Both the position numbers and the translations under genes were made by a program. The notes under the pieces were generated by a model. It saw nothing but the letters and a program-made list of their open reading frames with translations. It had not been told where the DNA came from and did not search any database. Positions 35,864 through 44,759 of a DNA stretch of 64,000 nucleotides are shown here, piece by piece. How positions within the stretch are numbered: the first letter of the stretch is position 1; the number at the start of each line of letters is the position of its first letter. The DNA comes from Tessaracoccus caeni (GTDB lineage: Bacteria; Actinomycetota; Actinomycetes; Propionibacteriales; Propionibacteriaceae), in NCBI RefSeq assembly GCF_029211185.1, contig NZ_JARGDO010000011.1:1-64000 (forward strand), written 5' to 3'.

Positions 35864-37702
35864 CTACCAGGAGCCGCCGCCACCGCCGCCGAAGCCGCCG
35901 CCTCCGCTGAAGCCGCTGAAGCCCGACGAGCTGCCCGTCGACGACGTCATGCCGGAGGCCACCGCCGTGGTCATGGCGCTCGACAGCGCGGACGACATGG
36001 TGTTCAGCGCCGAGGAGAAGTAGAAGGCGTTGTACAGGTTCGCGCCCGGGTACCAGCTGAGGTCGGCCTGGTAGACGCCGCTCTCGCCGAGTTCGGAGAA
36101 CACCTTCGCCCAGCGATCGGCCACGCCGAAGATCATCGCGTAGGGCAGGTAGCGGCTGAACACGTCGATGCCCTCCTCGAACTTGATCTGGTCGGCCTCG
36201 GCCGTGCGCAGATACAGCTCGAATCCCTTCGTCTGCGCCAGCACCGCGGAGCCTTCTGCCGTGCGCGTGCGGAACTTGCCGGTGAGGGCCAGGATGCCGA
36301 TGCCGAACAGCACCAGCGGAATGCCCACCAGCCCCCAGCCTGCCATGCCGAGGACCAGTGTCACCATGAAGCCGCCGATGGTGAGCAGGATGCCGGCCAC
36401 CAGGGGAGCAACGACGGCGTAGTCGGGGCGGCGATGGAACCAGCGGTTGGCCACCATCTGCTTGTACAGCCGCTCCTTCGTCTTGGGCTGGAGTGTCGCG
36501 TATCGCTCGCCCTTCAGGTCGTCCATCGTGACGACGGGGCCTGTCTTGAAGAGCTTGGTGAGCAGCTTGGCCTCGAAGGCCTTGAGCTCACCGCTCTGCG
36601 GAGGGATGGGCAGCTGCACCAGGCGGATCTCCTGGCTGGGCAGCGTCTCGATGCGCAGGTAGCGGCGCACGGCGAGGTCGACGATGGTGGCCGAGATGTC
36701 GATGTTGTTCGCAGTGGCGTCCATCAGGGTGCCGATCTCGCCGGGCGTCGATCCCTTCGGCGGCTGGAACTGCACCGCGACCGTGGTCTTGCCCTGCTGC
36801 TTGCCGCGCGCGGCCTCCTGGCCCCTTGCGGGCGTGACGCCCGGGGTGAGCCCGACGAACACCTCATCGCGAGTGAACCGGCGCCGCACCGCGACCCAGC
36901 CGAGGACGGCCGCGGCGAGGCTGACGCCGGTGGCGCCGGCGGTCACGGGAGTCACCTCGAAGAAGTTGCGCATCGTGTTGCCGAAGGTGGGAATCTCGCG
37001 CAGCGTCTGCTGCACCCCGCCGAAGGTTCCCGCGGGGAATCCGGCGACGACCTGCATGGGCGTCCGCGAGTCCAATGCGTCGATGGAGAACGTGGCGGTG
37101 TCACCCGATACTGACGACTCGCACTTTTCCTGCACGGTGTAGGGGCCGTAGAAGCAGTCGGCCTGGGAGACCGCGGTGGGTCCGGTGATGGAGATCTGGA
37201 CGTCCCGGAAGGACGAGTTCCAGTAGGGGCCGATGGCGTTCCAGCTGAATTCATCCATCCCGCTCTCCGGGTGATCGGAGACGATGAAGCCCGCGACGTC
37301 GTAGCTCACGGTGTATTGCTGCGGCTCGCGGTACCGGTGGTCCTGGTGGCCGACCCGGATGCCGACCGCCCCGTTCTCGCGTTCCTGCTGCATATCGACG
37401 CGCGCCCCCGTGTCGGAGGTGACCTGCCAGTTGGAGTAGTCGAAGACATACTGCATGTTGGGTTGGTTGTCCCCGGCGTCCTGGTACTCGGGGAAGAACA
37501 GGATGGGGCCGCGGCCGCTCACCACCGAGAAGTCCATCACCATGTCGATGGTCACTTGGGCGACGCCCTCGGGCGTGAGGTTGACGTCGACGTGGTACTT
37601 GGTGATCGGCGCGGCGTCGTCGGCCCTCGCTGGAGCGACGATGCTGAACACGCCCACGAGGGCCAGGAGAAGGGCGGATAAGGCGACACGCGCTGTTCTC
37701 AT
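35864..37702 (-). CDS. DUF2207 membrane protein
   Basis: A 612-residue membrane protein: N-terminal signal or anchor (ALSALLLALVGVFSIVAPARA), a large extracytoplasmic beta-rich DUF2207 domain (ITKYHVDVNLTPEGVAQVTIDMVMDF onward), a transmembrane helix near residue 280 (AAAVLGWVAV), a cytoplasmic segment with a winged-helix-like part, two closely spaced helices near 430-475 and a Gly/Ser-rich tail ending GGGGGSW. Function unknown. I chose ATG 37702 because TACCCT lies 7 nt upstream, predicting a leaderless mRNA. It diverges from the NlpC/P60 gene. Confidence 0.87.
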   Translation of the reverse strand: MRTARVALSALLLALVGVFSIVAPARADDAAPITKYHVDVNLTPEGVAQVTIDMVMDFSVVSGRGPILFFPEYQDAGDNQPNMQYVFDYSNWQVTSDTGARVDMQQERENGAVGIRVGHQDHRYREPQQYTVSYDVAGFIVSDHPESGMDEFSWNAIGPYWNSSFRDVQISITGPTAVSQADCFYGPYTVQEKCESSVSGDTATFSIDALDSRTPMQVVAGFPAGTFGGVQQTLREIPTFGNTMRNFFEVTPVTAGATGVSLAAAVLGWVAVRRRFTRDEVFVGLTPGVTPARGQEAARGKQQGKTTVAVQFQPPKGSTPGEIGTLMDATANNIDISATIVDLAVRRYLRIETLPSQEIRLVQLPIPPQSGELKAFEAKLLTKLFKTGPVVTMDDLKGERYATLQPKTKERLYKQMVANRWFHRRPDYAVVAPLVAGILLTIGGFMVTLVLGMAGWGLVGIPLVLFGIGILALTGKFRTRTAEGSAVLAQTKGFELYLRTAEADQIKFEEGIDVFSRYLPYAMIFGVADRWAKVFSELGESGVYQADLSWYPGANLYNAFYFSSALNTMSSALSSAMTTAVASGMTSSTGSSSGFSGFSGGGGFGGGGGGSW

Positions 37703-37745
37703 GTGTTCCAGGGTACCGACGCACTCCAGCCCTCCCACCCTCAGG

Positions 37746-37766
37746 AACGCTCACCAGATGAGCGTT
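37746..37766. promoter_or_regulatory. Palindrome in the DUF2207-NlpC/P60 divergent gap
   Basis: AACGCTCA and TGAGCGTT are perfect inverted arms around a 5-nt centre. Just downstream, CTGAGAAAGTT and CTGAGAAAACTT form a near-direct repeat. Either could be a regulatory site for the peptidoglycan hydrolase gene. Confidence 0.4.
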
Positions 37767-37872
37767 TGAACTGAGAAAGTTGCGAACCAAGCTGAGAAAA
37801 CTTAAGCTGCTTCACAGAATCACCTTGGGGGTGAGCCGCCCGACGCGGCGTGGATGGAAAATGAGGATCTGA

Positions 37873-38676
37873 ATGAAGTTCAGCAAAACGCTGATTGCAC
37901 TGACCTGCTCGCTGGCCGTCGGCCTGGGTATGGCCGGTGCGCCCATGGCGCACGCCGACGAGACCGTGTCCGCCGAGACGACGGCCGCGGCCGCGACGTC
38001 CACGGCGAAGAAGGCAGCAGCGGTCAAGCCGCAGAGCACCTCGACCAAGATCACCACGGTGCCCAAGAATGTCACCCTGGGTGACAAGGTCACCGTGAAG
38101 GGCAGCGTGAAGCCGGCCCGCAAGGTCACCGTCTCGCTGCAGCGCTGGACCGGCGAGAAGTGGACGACGATCGCCAAGACCAAGACCAGCTCCAAGGGCA
38201 CCTACAGCGTCAAGGCGAAGCTCAGCAAGAAGGGCAACAACAAGCTCCGGGTCACGACGCCGGCCAGCAAGACCTACGAGGCCTCGAAGTCGTTGAAGCC
38301 CGTCGTGAAGGTGAAGGCCGCCAAGGTCGACAAGGCCAAGCTGGCCGTGAGGGCCGCCATGGCCAAGGTTGGCAAGAGCTACCGCCACGGCGCCACCGGC
38401 CCGAACGCGTTCGACTGCTCGGGCCTGACCACCTATGCCTTCAAGCAGGTCGGCATCAAGCTGCCGCGCACCTCGCGTGCTCAACTGTCCGCGGGGAAGC
38501 GGGTGTCGAAGAGCAACCTCAAGCCCGGCGACCTCGTCTTCTTCTACAGCCCCGTGAGCCACGTCGCCATCTACATCGGCGACGGCGAGATCGTGCACGC
38601 CGGCAACCGTCGCACCGGCGTCAACGTCACCAAGATGAAGTACATGCCGTTCGCGGGGGCTCGGCGAGTCGCCTGA
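37873..38676 (+). CDS. Secreted NlpC/P60 peptidoglycan endopeptidase
   Basis: A 267-residue secreted hydrolase: signal peptide (KTLIALTCSLAVGLGMAGAPMAHA), Ala/Lys-rich linker, an Ig-like beta-sandwich (about 57-145; TVPKNVTLGDKVTVKGSVKPARKV) and a C-terminal NlpC/P60 domain with C182 (FDCSGLT), H230 (SHVAIYIG) and H242. Members cleave D-Glu-DAP type bonds in the peptide stem during wall remodelling. GAGG lies 8 nt before the ATG. The high Lys content outside the domains should help wall binding. It is convergent with pmmB and shares a perfect terminator. Confidence 0.92.
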   Translation: MKFSKTLIALTCSLAVGLGMAGAPMAHADETVSAETTAAAATSTAKKAAAVKPQSTSTKITTVPKNVTLGDKVTVKGSVKPARKVTVSLQRWTGEKWTTIAKTKTSSKGTYSVKAKLSKKGNNKLRVTTPASKTYEASKSLKPVVKVKAAKVDKAKLAVRAAMAKVGKSYRHGATGPNAFDCSGLTTYAFKQVGIKLPRTSRAQLSAGKRVSKSNLKPGDLVFFYSPVSHVAIYIGDGEIVHAGNRRTGVNVTKMKYMPFAGARRVA

Positions 38677-38691
38677 CCCTCGGAATCTGCA

Positions 38692-38725
38692 ACAGCGCCC
38701 GGCCTTCTCGAAGGCCGGGCGCTGT
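38692..38725. terminator. Bidirectional terminator between NlpC/P60 and pmmB
   Basis: A perfect 15-bp stem (38692-38706 with 38711-38725) closed by a CTCG tetraloop lies between two convergent stops. Confidence 0.9.
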
Positions 38726-38742
38726 CGTCGTATCAAGAGGTT

Positions 38743-40413
38743 CTAGACGCCCAGGGCGGTGGCCATCTCGGTGCGGAGCTGCGCCAGGCGACGGGCGCCT
38801 TCGACGCGAGCGGCGGCGGGGTCTGCCGACTCCTCGACGCTCAGTCGCGCCTCCAGGTAGCACTTCAGCTTGGGCTCGGTGCCGGAAGGACGAGCGACGA
38901 CGTGCACCGTCGCGCCGGTCAGCTCGATGCCGTCGGTGGGCGGCAGATCAGGTGTGCCGATGGCCAGGTCCGTAACCGCAACCGGCTCGCCGAGCAGCGT
39001 GGCCGGGGGAGCCTGTCGCAGGCGGGCCATGGCGTCGGTGATGATCGACAGGTCGGCGACCCGCACCGACAGCTGGCTGGTGGCGTGCAGCCCGTCGCGG
39101 ACCGTGATCTCATTCAGCCGGTCCGCCAGGCTGAGGCCGTTGGCCTTCAGGTCTGCGACGATCCGCAGCACGGTCATGGCGGCGCTGATCCCGTCCTTGT
39201 CCGGCACCGCGGCCGAGTCGAGGCAGTAGCCGATGGCCTCCTCGTACCCGAAAGCCAGCTCCGGCACGCGGCCGATCCACTTGAATCCGGTGAGCGTGAT
39301 GCGGTGCTCGCGGCCCGCGGCCCTAGCCATCGTGGCGAGCCAGGTGGAGGACACCACCGAGTTGGCGAACCGTCCGGGCGCGCCCCGACGGATCGCGTCG
39401 TCACCCAGGAGCGCGCCCAGCTCGTCGCCGGTGAGCATCCGCCAGTCGCCGTCGGCCACGGCGGCCACGGCGCAGCGGTCGGCGTCGGGGTCGTTGGCGA
39501 TCACCACGTCCGCCGAGGTCTCCCGGGCCTGCGCGAGGGCCAGGTCGATCGCGCCGGGCTCCTCGGGGTTGGGGAAGGCGACGGTGGGGAAGTCGGGATT
39601 GGGCTCGGCCTGCTCGTGCACCTCGTGGGCCGCGGGGAAGCCGATGGCGTGCGCGGCGGCGCGTACCGTCTTGCTGCCCACGCCGTGCATGGCGGTGTAG
39701 ACCCACTGCACGTCGCGGGGAGCGCTCTCGGGCACGAGCGTGGCGGCGCGCAGCACGTAGGCTTCCGGCAGTTCGCCGCCTACCGTTGAGTACTCGGCGG
39801 CGCGCGGCAGTTCCAGCACCGAGCCTTCGGCGACGGCGGCGATCTGAGCCGCGATCTCACCGTCGACGGGCGGCACGATCTGCGAGCCGTCGCCAAGGTA
39901 GACCTTGTAGCCGTTGTCCTGCGGCGGGTTGTGCGAGGCGGTCACCACGACGCCGGCGACGCAGCCGTAGTGCTGGATGCCGAAGGCCACCACCGGGGTG
40001 GGCGTCGGCTCGGCGGTGAGCAGCACCTGGAAGCCCGCGCCGGCCATGATCTCGGCGGTGTCGCGGGCGAAGTCGGCGGACTTGTGGCGGGCGTCGTAGC
40101 CGACGATCACCTTTCCACCGCCCTGTCCCTGGGCCTTCAGCCAGGCCGCGAACCCTGCTGCCGCCTGGGTTACGACGACGCGGTTCATCCGCGCCGGGCC
40201 GGGCCCGAGCGGGCCGCGCAACCCGGCAGTGCCGAACTCCAGCGGCCCGGCGAAGGCCGATACCAGCTCGGCGACGGCCGGTTCCGAGATGGTGGGATCG
40301 TCGGCCTGCGACTGCACCAGCAGGTGGTCGAGCTCTTGGCGGGTGTCATCGTCGATGTCGGCGTCGCGCCAGGCGGTGGCGGTTCGGAGCAGTTCTTCGG
40401 TGATGGCGGTCAT
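38743..40413 (-). CDS. pmmB: Phospho-sugar mutase (PmmB / phosphopentomutase-like)
   Basis: A 556-residue alpha-D-phosphohexomutase superfamily enzyme. Motifs: LEFGTAGLRGPLGPGPARMN, TASHNPPQDNGYKVY (phosphoserine loop), NDPDADRCAV (metal), GYEEAIGYC and, near the C terminus, RPSGTEPKLKCYLE (phosphate binding). The FGTAGLRG opening and length match the PGM2-like branch, whose members can act as phosphopentomutases. Only 12 bp separate it from the upstream purine nucleoside phosphorylase stop, so conversion of ribose-1-P to ribose-5-P is a likely job. The same gene pair occurs in Mycobacterium (deoD-pmmB). Confidence 0.88.
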   Translation of the reverse strand: MTAITEELLRTATAWRDADIDDDTRQELDHLLVQSQADDPTISEPAVAELVSAFAGPLEFGTAGLRGPLGPGPARMNRVVVTQAAAGFAAWLKAQGQGGGKVIVGYDARHKSADFARDTAEIMAGAGFQVLLTAEPTPTPVVAFGIQHYGCVAGVVVTASHNPPQDNGYKVYLGDGSQIVPPVDGEIAAQIAAVAEGSVLELPRAAEYSTVGGELPEAYVLRAATLVPESAPRDVQWVYTAMHGVGSKTVRAAAHAIGFPAAHEVHEQAEPNPDFPTVAFPNPEEPGAIDLALAQARETSADVVIANDPDADRCAVAAVADGDWRMLTGDELGALLGDDAIRRGAPGRFANSVVSSTWLATMARAAGREHRITLTGFKWIGRVPELAFGYEEAIGYCLDSAAVPDKDGISAAMTVLRIVADLKANGLSLADRLNEITVRDGLHATSQLSVRVADLSIITDAMARLRQAPPATLLGEPVAVTDLAIGTPDLPPTDGIELTGATVHVVARPSGTEPKLKCYLEARLSVEESADPAAARVEGARRLAQLRTEMATALGV

Positions 40414-40425
40414 CGCGGTCTCACC

Positions 40426-41226
40426 TCACAGCTTCGCGACGATGCCGGCCAGCAGCGCCGCGAGTCGCGGGCCCGCGTCGCGCCCGGCCGCCAGCACTTC
40501 GCTGTGATCCAGGTTGGTCTCGCTCAACCCGGCTGCGGCGTTGGTGACGAGCGAGAGGCCCAGCACCTCGAGCCCGGCCTCGCGGGCCGCCGTGGTCTCC
40601 AGCGTGGTGGACATGCCCACCAGATCGCCGCCGAGGATGCCGGCCATCCGGACCTCGGCGGGGGTCTCGTACTGCGGGCCGGGGAACTGCACGTACACGC
40701 CTTCGGGCAGGCCCGGCTCCACCTCGTGGGCGAGCGCACGCAGGCGCAACGAATAGGCCTCGGACATGTCGATGAAGGTGGCACCCACCAGCGGGGTCGC
40801 TGCGGTCAGGTTGATGTGGTCCTTGAGCAGGACGACGGTGCCCGGAGCCCAGTCGGGATTCAGGCCGCCGCACCCGTTGGTGAGCACCAGCGTCTTGGCT
40901 CCCCACGCGGCTGCGGTGCGCACGCCATGCGCCACCGCGGCCACCCCGCGACCCTCGTAGTAGTGGGTGCGGCCGGTGAAGATGGCGGCCACTTTGCCGT
41001 TCGTGGTGCGCACCACGACGATGGCCCCGCCGTGGCCGGCAACAACGGGCTTCGCGAAGCCCGGCACGTCGCCGAGCGCGATCTCGGCGAGCTTCTCGCC
41101 CAGCTGATCGGCGCCGCTGGCCCAGCCGGAGCCCAGCACCAGTGCCAGGTCGATCTGCTCCACGCCGAGCGTCGAGGAAAGGAACTGCGCGGCCGCGGCC
41201 GCCTGGTCATGCGGATTCTCGATCAT
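40426..41226 (-). CDS. punA: Purine nucleoside phosphorylase
   Basis: A 266-residue PNP of the trimeric class: ALVLGSGWASGADQLGE (phosphate site), GRTHYYEGRG, LTNGCGGLNPDWAPG, KDHINLTAATPL, FPGPQYETPAEVRM and STTLETTAAREAGLEVLGLSLVTNAAAG. It splits inosine and guanosine into base and ribose-1-P. ATG 41226 is supported by TATCCT 7 nt upstream (leaderless); the frame extends further 5' but into the divergent lpdA promoter. It is co-transcribed with pmmB 12 bp downstream. Confidence 0.93.
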   Translation of the reverse strand: MIENPHDQAAAAAQFLSSTLGVEQIDLALVLGSGWASGADQLGEKLAEIALGDVPGFAKPVVAGHGGAIVVVRTTNGKVAAIFTGRTHYYEGRGVAAVAHGVRTAAAWGAKTLVLTNGCGGLNPDWAPGTVVLLKDHINLTAATPLVGATFIDMSEAYSLRLRALAHEVEPGLPEGVYVQFPGPQYETPAEVRMAGILGGDLVGMSTTLETTAAREAGLEVLGLSLVTNAAAGLSETNLDHSEVLAAGRDAGPRLAALLAGIVAKL

Positions 41227-41284
41227 GCTGGCAAGGATATGCCGATCGGCTTCCAGCCGCGCCGAGTGTGCGAGGATGTTCTGC

Positions 41285-42685
41285 GTGACCAAGGTAGTGA
41301 TCATCGGCGGGGGACCAGGTGGCTACGAGGCCGCGCTGGTCGGCAAGCAACTGGGTGGCGACGTCACCGTGATCGAACGCGAAGGCATGGGTGGCGCGGC
41401 GGTGCTCACCGACTGCGTGCCGTCGAAGGCGCTCATCGCCACCACCGAAGTGGTCGCGCGCATCCAGAGCGCCAAGCAGATCGGGCTCAAGTTCCACGGC
41501 GAGGCGCACGAGATCGTGCAGGTCGACCTGGGCGAGGTCAATCAGCGCGTGATGGAACTGGCCGAGGCCCAGTCCCGCGATATCCGCGCACGGCTCGAGG
41601 CCGACGGCATCCGGATCATCCACGGCAGCGCACGGCTGGACGGCCGCGAGCGCGTGATCGCGACGACGGCGGACGGCGAGGAGGTGCTGCCCGCCGACAT
41701 CATCCTGGTGGCCACCGGTACCACGCCGCGCGAGCTGCCGGACGCACCCTGCGACGGCAAACGGATCCTCAATTGGAAGCAGGTCTACAACCTCGACGAG
41801 GTGCCCGAACGACTGATCGTCGTGGGCTCGGGCGTCACGGGCGCCGAGTTCGCCTCCGCCTACGACGCCATCGGCTGCGACGTGGTGCTGGTGAGTTCCC
41901 GCAAACAGGTGCTACCCACCCAGGACCAGGACGCCTCCGCGGTGATCCAGCGCAACTTCGAGGCGCGGGGCATGACCATCATGTCCGAGTGCCGCGCCGT
42001 CGCCGCGCGGTGCGAGGACGACGGGGTGATCGTCACTCTTGCCGATGGGCAGGAGGTGCGGGGGTCGCACTGTTTGATGGCGGTGGGGGCCACGCCGAAC
42101 ACCGAGGGCCTCGGTCTGGAAGAGGCCGGGGTGGCCTTGTCGCCGTCGGGTCACATCGTCGTCGACAAGGTGAGTCGCACGTCGGTGCGCAACATCTACG
42201 CGGCTGGCGACGTCACGGGCGTCTTCGCGCTGGCATCGGTGGCCGCGATGCAGGGACGGGTCGCGATGTGGCATTCGCTGGGCGACGCCGTCACGCCGAT
42301 GGATCTGCGCCTGGTGTCGTCCAACGTGTTCACCACGCCCGAGGTGGCGACGGTGGGGGTCACTCAGAGCCAGGTCGACGCGGGGGAGGTGCGCGTCTCG
42401 TCCGTGCTGCTGCCGCTGGCGCCCAATGCTCGCTCCAAGATGCAGTCGTTCACCGACGGCTTCGTGAAGCTGTTCTGCCTGCCCACCACCGGCATCATCA
42501 TCGGCGGTGTCGTGGTGGCACCACGCGCGTCCGAGCTGATCCACGCTGTCTCGCTGGCGGTGGCGCAGCGTGTGAACGTGGACGACTTCTCGCACGTCTT
42601 CACGGTCTATCCCTCGATGTCGGGGTCGCTGGCCGAGGCGGCGCGGCGCCTGCACCGCCGCACCTCGCCGCTGCTGACGAACTGA
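41285..42685 (+). CDS. lpdA: LpdA-type NAD(P)H-quinone dehydrogenase (flavoprotein disulfide reductase family)
   Basis: A 466-residue protein with the FAD motif IIGGGPGGYEAALVG, an NAD(P)-binding VVGSGVTGAEFASAY, an FAD-binding IYAAGDVTGVFALA and a C-terminal dimerisation domain. The redox-loop position reads GGAAVLTDCVPSK, so only one of the two active-site cysteines is present. This single-Cys pattern is known from M. tuberculosis LpdA (Rv3303c), which reduces quinones and not lipoamide. GTG 41285 has GAGGAT 7 nt upstream. It diverges from punA, as in mycobacterial synteny, and a glycosyltransferase gene follows 7 bp later. Confidence 0.9.
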   Translation: MTKVVIIGGGPGGYEAALVGKQLGGDVTVIEREGMGGAAVLTDCVPSKALIATTEVVARIQSAKQIGLKFHGEAHEIVQVDLGEVNQRVMELAEAQSRDIRARLEADGIRIIHGSARLDGRERVIATTADGEEVLPADIILVATGTTPRELPDAPCDGKRILNWKQVYNLDEVPERLIVVGSGVTGAEFASAYDAIGCDVVLVSSRKQVLPTQDQDASAVIQRNFEARGMTIMSECRAVAARCEDDGVIVTLADGQEVRGSHCLMAVGATPNTEGLGLEEAGVALSPSGHIVVDKVSRTSVRNIYAAGDVTGVFALASVAAMQGRVAMWHSLGDAVTPMDLRLVSSNVFTTPEVATVGVTQSQVDAGEVRVSSVLLPLAPNARSKMQSFTDGFVKLFCLPTTGIIIGGVVVAPRASELIHAVSLAVAQRVNVDDFSHVFTVYPSMSGSLAEAARRLHRRTSPLLTN

Positions 42686-42692
42686 CCCGGCC

Positions 42693-43919
42693 ATGGCGAC
42701 GGTGCTCTTCGGCGCGGTGATGTTCAACCTCGCCGAGGTCACCCGGATGATCGAGATCGCGAGGGCACTAGACCCGCGCCACACGCCCGTGTTCTTCGGT
42801 TTCGAGGATGATTACGTCTCGCTGGTCACCGGCGCCGGCTTCGAGTACCGCGCACTGGAGCCAGCCTGGACGGCGGAACAACGGTTCCAGGCGCTGCGCT
42901 TCGATCAGGCCAAGACGCTGCGCAATCCGTTCACCGTCGAGCTCGTCGCAGCGAGGGTGGCCATGGAGCGCGCCCTGATTCGCGAGACCGGGGCGGAGGC
43001 GGTGGTGATCGGCACCAACGCCACGTCGATGATCTCTGCTCGGGCAGAAGGGGTGACGCTGTGGTACGCGGTGCCGTTCGCGCTCACCCGCCCGCACATC
43101 GCGCAGACGCGCCGGCTGGGCCTCGTGCCTGGGAACGGACGCGGGGCGGGTCTGTTGGACGTCGTCGCCACCCGGGCCTTCCGCTGGATCTACAACCACG
43201 CGCCGCTGGGACCTCGATCGTTTACGCGGGTGGCCCGCGCCAACGGGCTGCCCCCGCTGCGGACCGTGGTGTCTCTCCTCGAAGCCGACCGGAACCTGCT
43301 CACCGTCATGCCTGACGAGTTGCGCGGGTACACGCTGCCGGATGGGTACGAAAGGGTCGGGCCGATCTTCGCTCACCTGGACGCGCCCATGCCGGAACTG
43401 GTGCACGAACTTGCCTCCCGGTCCGAGCCCTTGGTGTATCTGGGGCTTGGGTCTTCAGCCAGCCGCACGGTGGCGCTCGCGGCAGCCCGTCGGTTGGGCT
43501 CCCTGCCGATCAACGTCGTCGCTCCGATCCGCCACTACCTGAGCCCGGGTGACGCGCTGCCGCCCAATGTGCACGTTACCGATCTCATTCCTGCGCACCG
43601 GCTCGACGGGCTCGTCGACGCCGCCGTTCTTCACGGCGGCCAGGGCACGGTGCAGACCGCCTGCGCCACCGGCGTCCCATTCGTCGGGATGGGGCTGCAG
43701 CCGGAGCAGGCCTGGAACGTGGCGGTGTGCGCGGCGCGAGGCAACGCGATCGCACTCTCGCCGCGAGACGCCGGAACGCCGAAGCTCAGCGATGCCGTGC
43801 GCCGGTTGTCGGAGGAAGGCGCCTTCCGGCGAACGGCCGCCGAGGTGGCCCGCGAGTACGAGGCCGAGGACGGCGCCGCCGCGAGCGCCCGCCTGATCGA
43901 GGAAGCCCTTGGTGGGTGA
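42693..43919 (+). CDS. GT1-like glycosyltransferase
   Basis: A 408-residue GT-B fold enzyme. The N-terminal half begins VLFGAVMFNLAEVTRMIEIARAL; the C-terminal half has the nucleotide-sugar site (VYLGLGSSAS; VVAPIRHYL; AAVLHGGQGTVQTACATGVPFVGMGLQPEQAWN), typical of UDP-glucuronosyl/macrolide-type transferases. Donor and acceptor are unknown; natural-product or lipid glycosylation are both possible. It lies 7 bp after lpdA and is probably co-transcribed. There is no membrane segment. Confidence 0.83.
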   Translation: MATVLFGAVMFNLAEVTRMIEIARALDPRHTPVFFGFEDDYVSLVTGAGFEYRALEPAWTAEQRFQALRFDQAKTLRNPFTVELVAARVAMERALIRETGAEAVVIGTNATSMISARAEGVTLWYAVPFALTRPHIAQTRRLGLVPGNGRGAGLLDVVATRAFRWIYNHAPLGPRSFTRVARANGLPPLRTVVSLLEADRNLLTVMPDELRGYTLPDGYERVGPIFAHLDAPMPELVHELASRSEPLVYLGLGSSASRTVALAAARRLGSLPINVVAPIRHYLSPGDALPPNVHVTDLIPAHRLDGLVDAAVLHGGQGTVQTACATGVPFVGMGLQPEQAWNVAVCAARGNAIALSPRDAGTPKLSDAVRRLSEEGAFRRTAAEVAREYEAEDGAAASARLIEEALGG

Positions 43920-44019
43920 GATGTGTCGAGGGAGTATCTCGGGAATCCGGTGCCTCTTCCTCCCACGTTTTCGATGAGCTTGCCGCTTTTCGACAATTCG
44001 GAGGCGATCTCGGTGCATG

Positions 44020-44040
44020 ATGATACCGGATTGGTATCAT
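44020..44040. promoter_or_regulatory. Operator/promoter of the toxin-antitoxin pair
   Basis: ATGATACC (44020-44027) and GGTATCAT (44033-44040) are perfect inverted arms around 5 bp. The -10 box TATCAT (44035-44040) is part of the right arm and lies 7 nt before ATG 44048, so a bound antitoxin would block transcription. Confidence 0.75.
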
Positions 44041-44047
44041 TGTGGGC

Positions 44048-44251
44048 ATGGCCATGACTTTGAGACTCCGACCCGAAGACGAGCGCGCCCTCGCGGAACT
44101 CGCGGAGGCCGAGGGAGTCAGCAAACAGGAGGCGACCGTGCGTGCGATTCATGAGGCTGTCTCGCGGCGGCAGCATCAGGGGCGGGTGCGTGATCTTTCG
44201 GCGGCGGCTCGTGAGCGATATGCCGACGTTCTCGAGCGTCTCGGCCGGTGA
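44048..44251 (+). CDS. Ribbon-helix-helix antitoxin
   Basis: A 67-residue CopG/MetJ-like protein: the beta strand MTLRLRPEDERAL and helices LAELAEAEGVSKQEATVRAIHEAV form a DNA-binding RHH, and the C-terminal tail (RDLSAAARERYADVLERLGR) would bind and neutralise the toxin. ATG 44048 is chosen because TATCAT is 7 nt upstream; GTG 44042 and ATG 44054 are alternatives. It overlaps the toxin gene by 4 bp (GTGA) and should repress its own promoter through the palindrome that overlaps the -10 box. Confidence 0.85.
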   Translation: MAMTLRLRPEDERALAELAEAEGVSKQEATVRAIHEAVSRRQHQGRVRDLSAAARERYADVLERLGR

Positions 44252-44619
44252 CGACCTTCCTGTCGCTCGAGGACCTGCTCGCCCTCATCGAAGATCTGGG
44301 GGTGGGTCCCGTGCGGGATCTGGGTCTTCTCGACTCTGCCGCGCACCGGCCGACCTCGGTGGTGTTCGGCAGCGACGTCTACCCGAGCCTTGATCACAAG
44401 GCAGCTGTGCTTCTCGAGTCGCTCGTGAAGAACCATGCCCTTGTCGATGGAAACAAGCGTCTGGGATGGCTTGCGGTCGTCGTCTTCTACGGCCTCAACG
44501 ATGTCGATCTGGACGCTCCGGATGACGATGCCTACGATCTCGTCATTGGCGTCGCGTCGGGACAGCTGGGGTACGAGCACGTAGCGCTCCTTTTCGCGCA
44601 CTGGAGGACGGCATCATGA
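44248..44619 (+). CDS. doc: Doc/Fic-family toxin
   Basis: A 123-residue single-domain Fic-fold toxin. The core motif is NHALVDGNKRLGW (H63, D67, N69, K70, R71), matching HxFxDGNKR with Leu in the Phe position; the flap and supporting helices (LDHKAAVLLESLV) are present. Doc proteins phosphorylate elongation factor Tu and arrest translation until neutralised. It begins at GTG overlapping the antitoxin stop. The partner here is RHH-type, not the Phd type of phage P1. All key residues are intact, so the pair is probably functional. Confidence 0.87.
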   Translation: MTTFLSLEDLLALIEDLGVGPVRDLGLLDSAAHRPTSVVFGSDVYPSLDHKAAVLLESLVKNHALVDGNKRLGWLAVVVFYGLNDVDLDAPDDDAYDLVIGVASGQLGYEHVALLFAHWRTAS

Positions 44620-44759
44620 CCAGTGACAGCCAAACGCTCAACCTCGTGTCGCACGTGTAACAACTCGGTTTCATGGCTAGGAAATTGGTAAGGGCACTCT
44701 TACGCTAATCAGCGCCGCGAACGTCGTGGTGCGTCAGTGAGCCGACACGGGAGCTGCAT

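Noticed and set aside
37703-37872. c-di-AMP (ydaO-type) riboswitch before the NlpC/P60 gene
   Set aside because: Such riboswitches are common before wall hydrolases in actinobacteria, but this leader is short and I could not find the conserved core; only a simple palindrome and a direct repeat are visible.
44616-44660. 14-codon frame overlapping the doc stop by ATGA
   Set aside because: It is too short and has no features beyond the overlap; probably chance.
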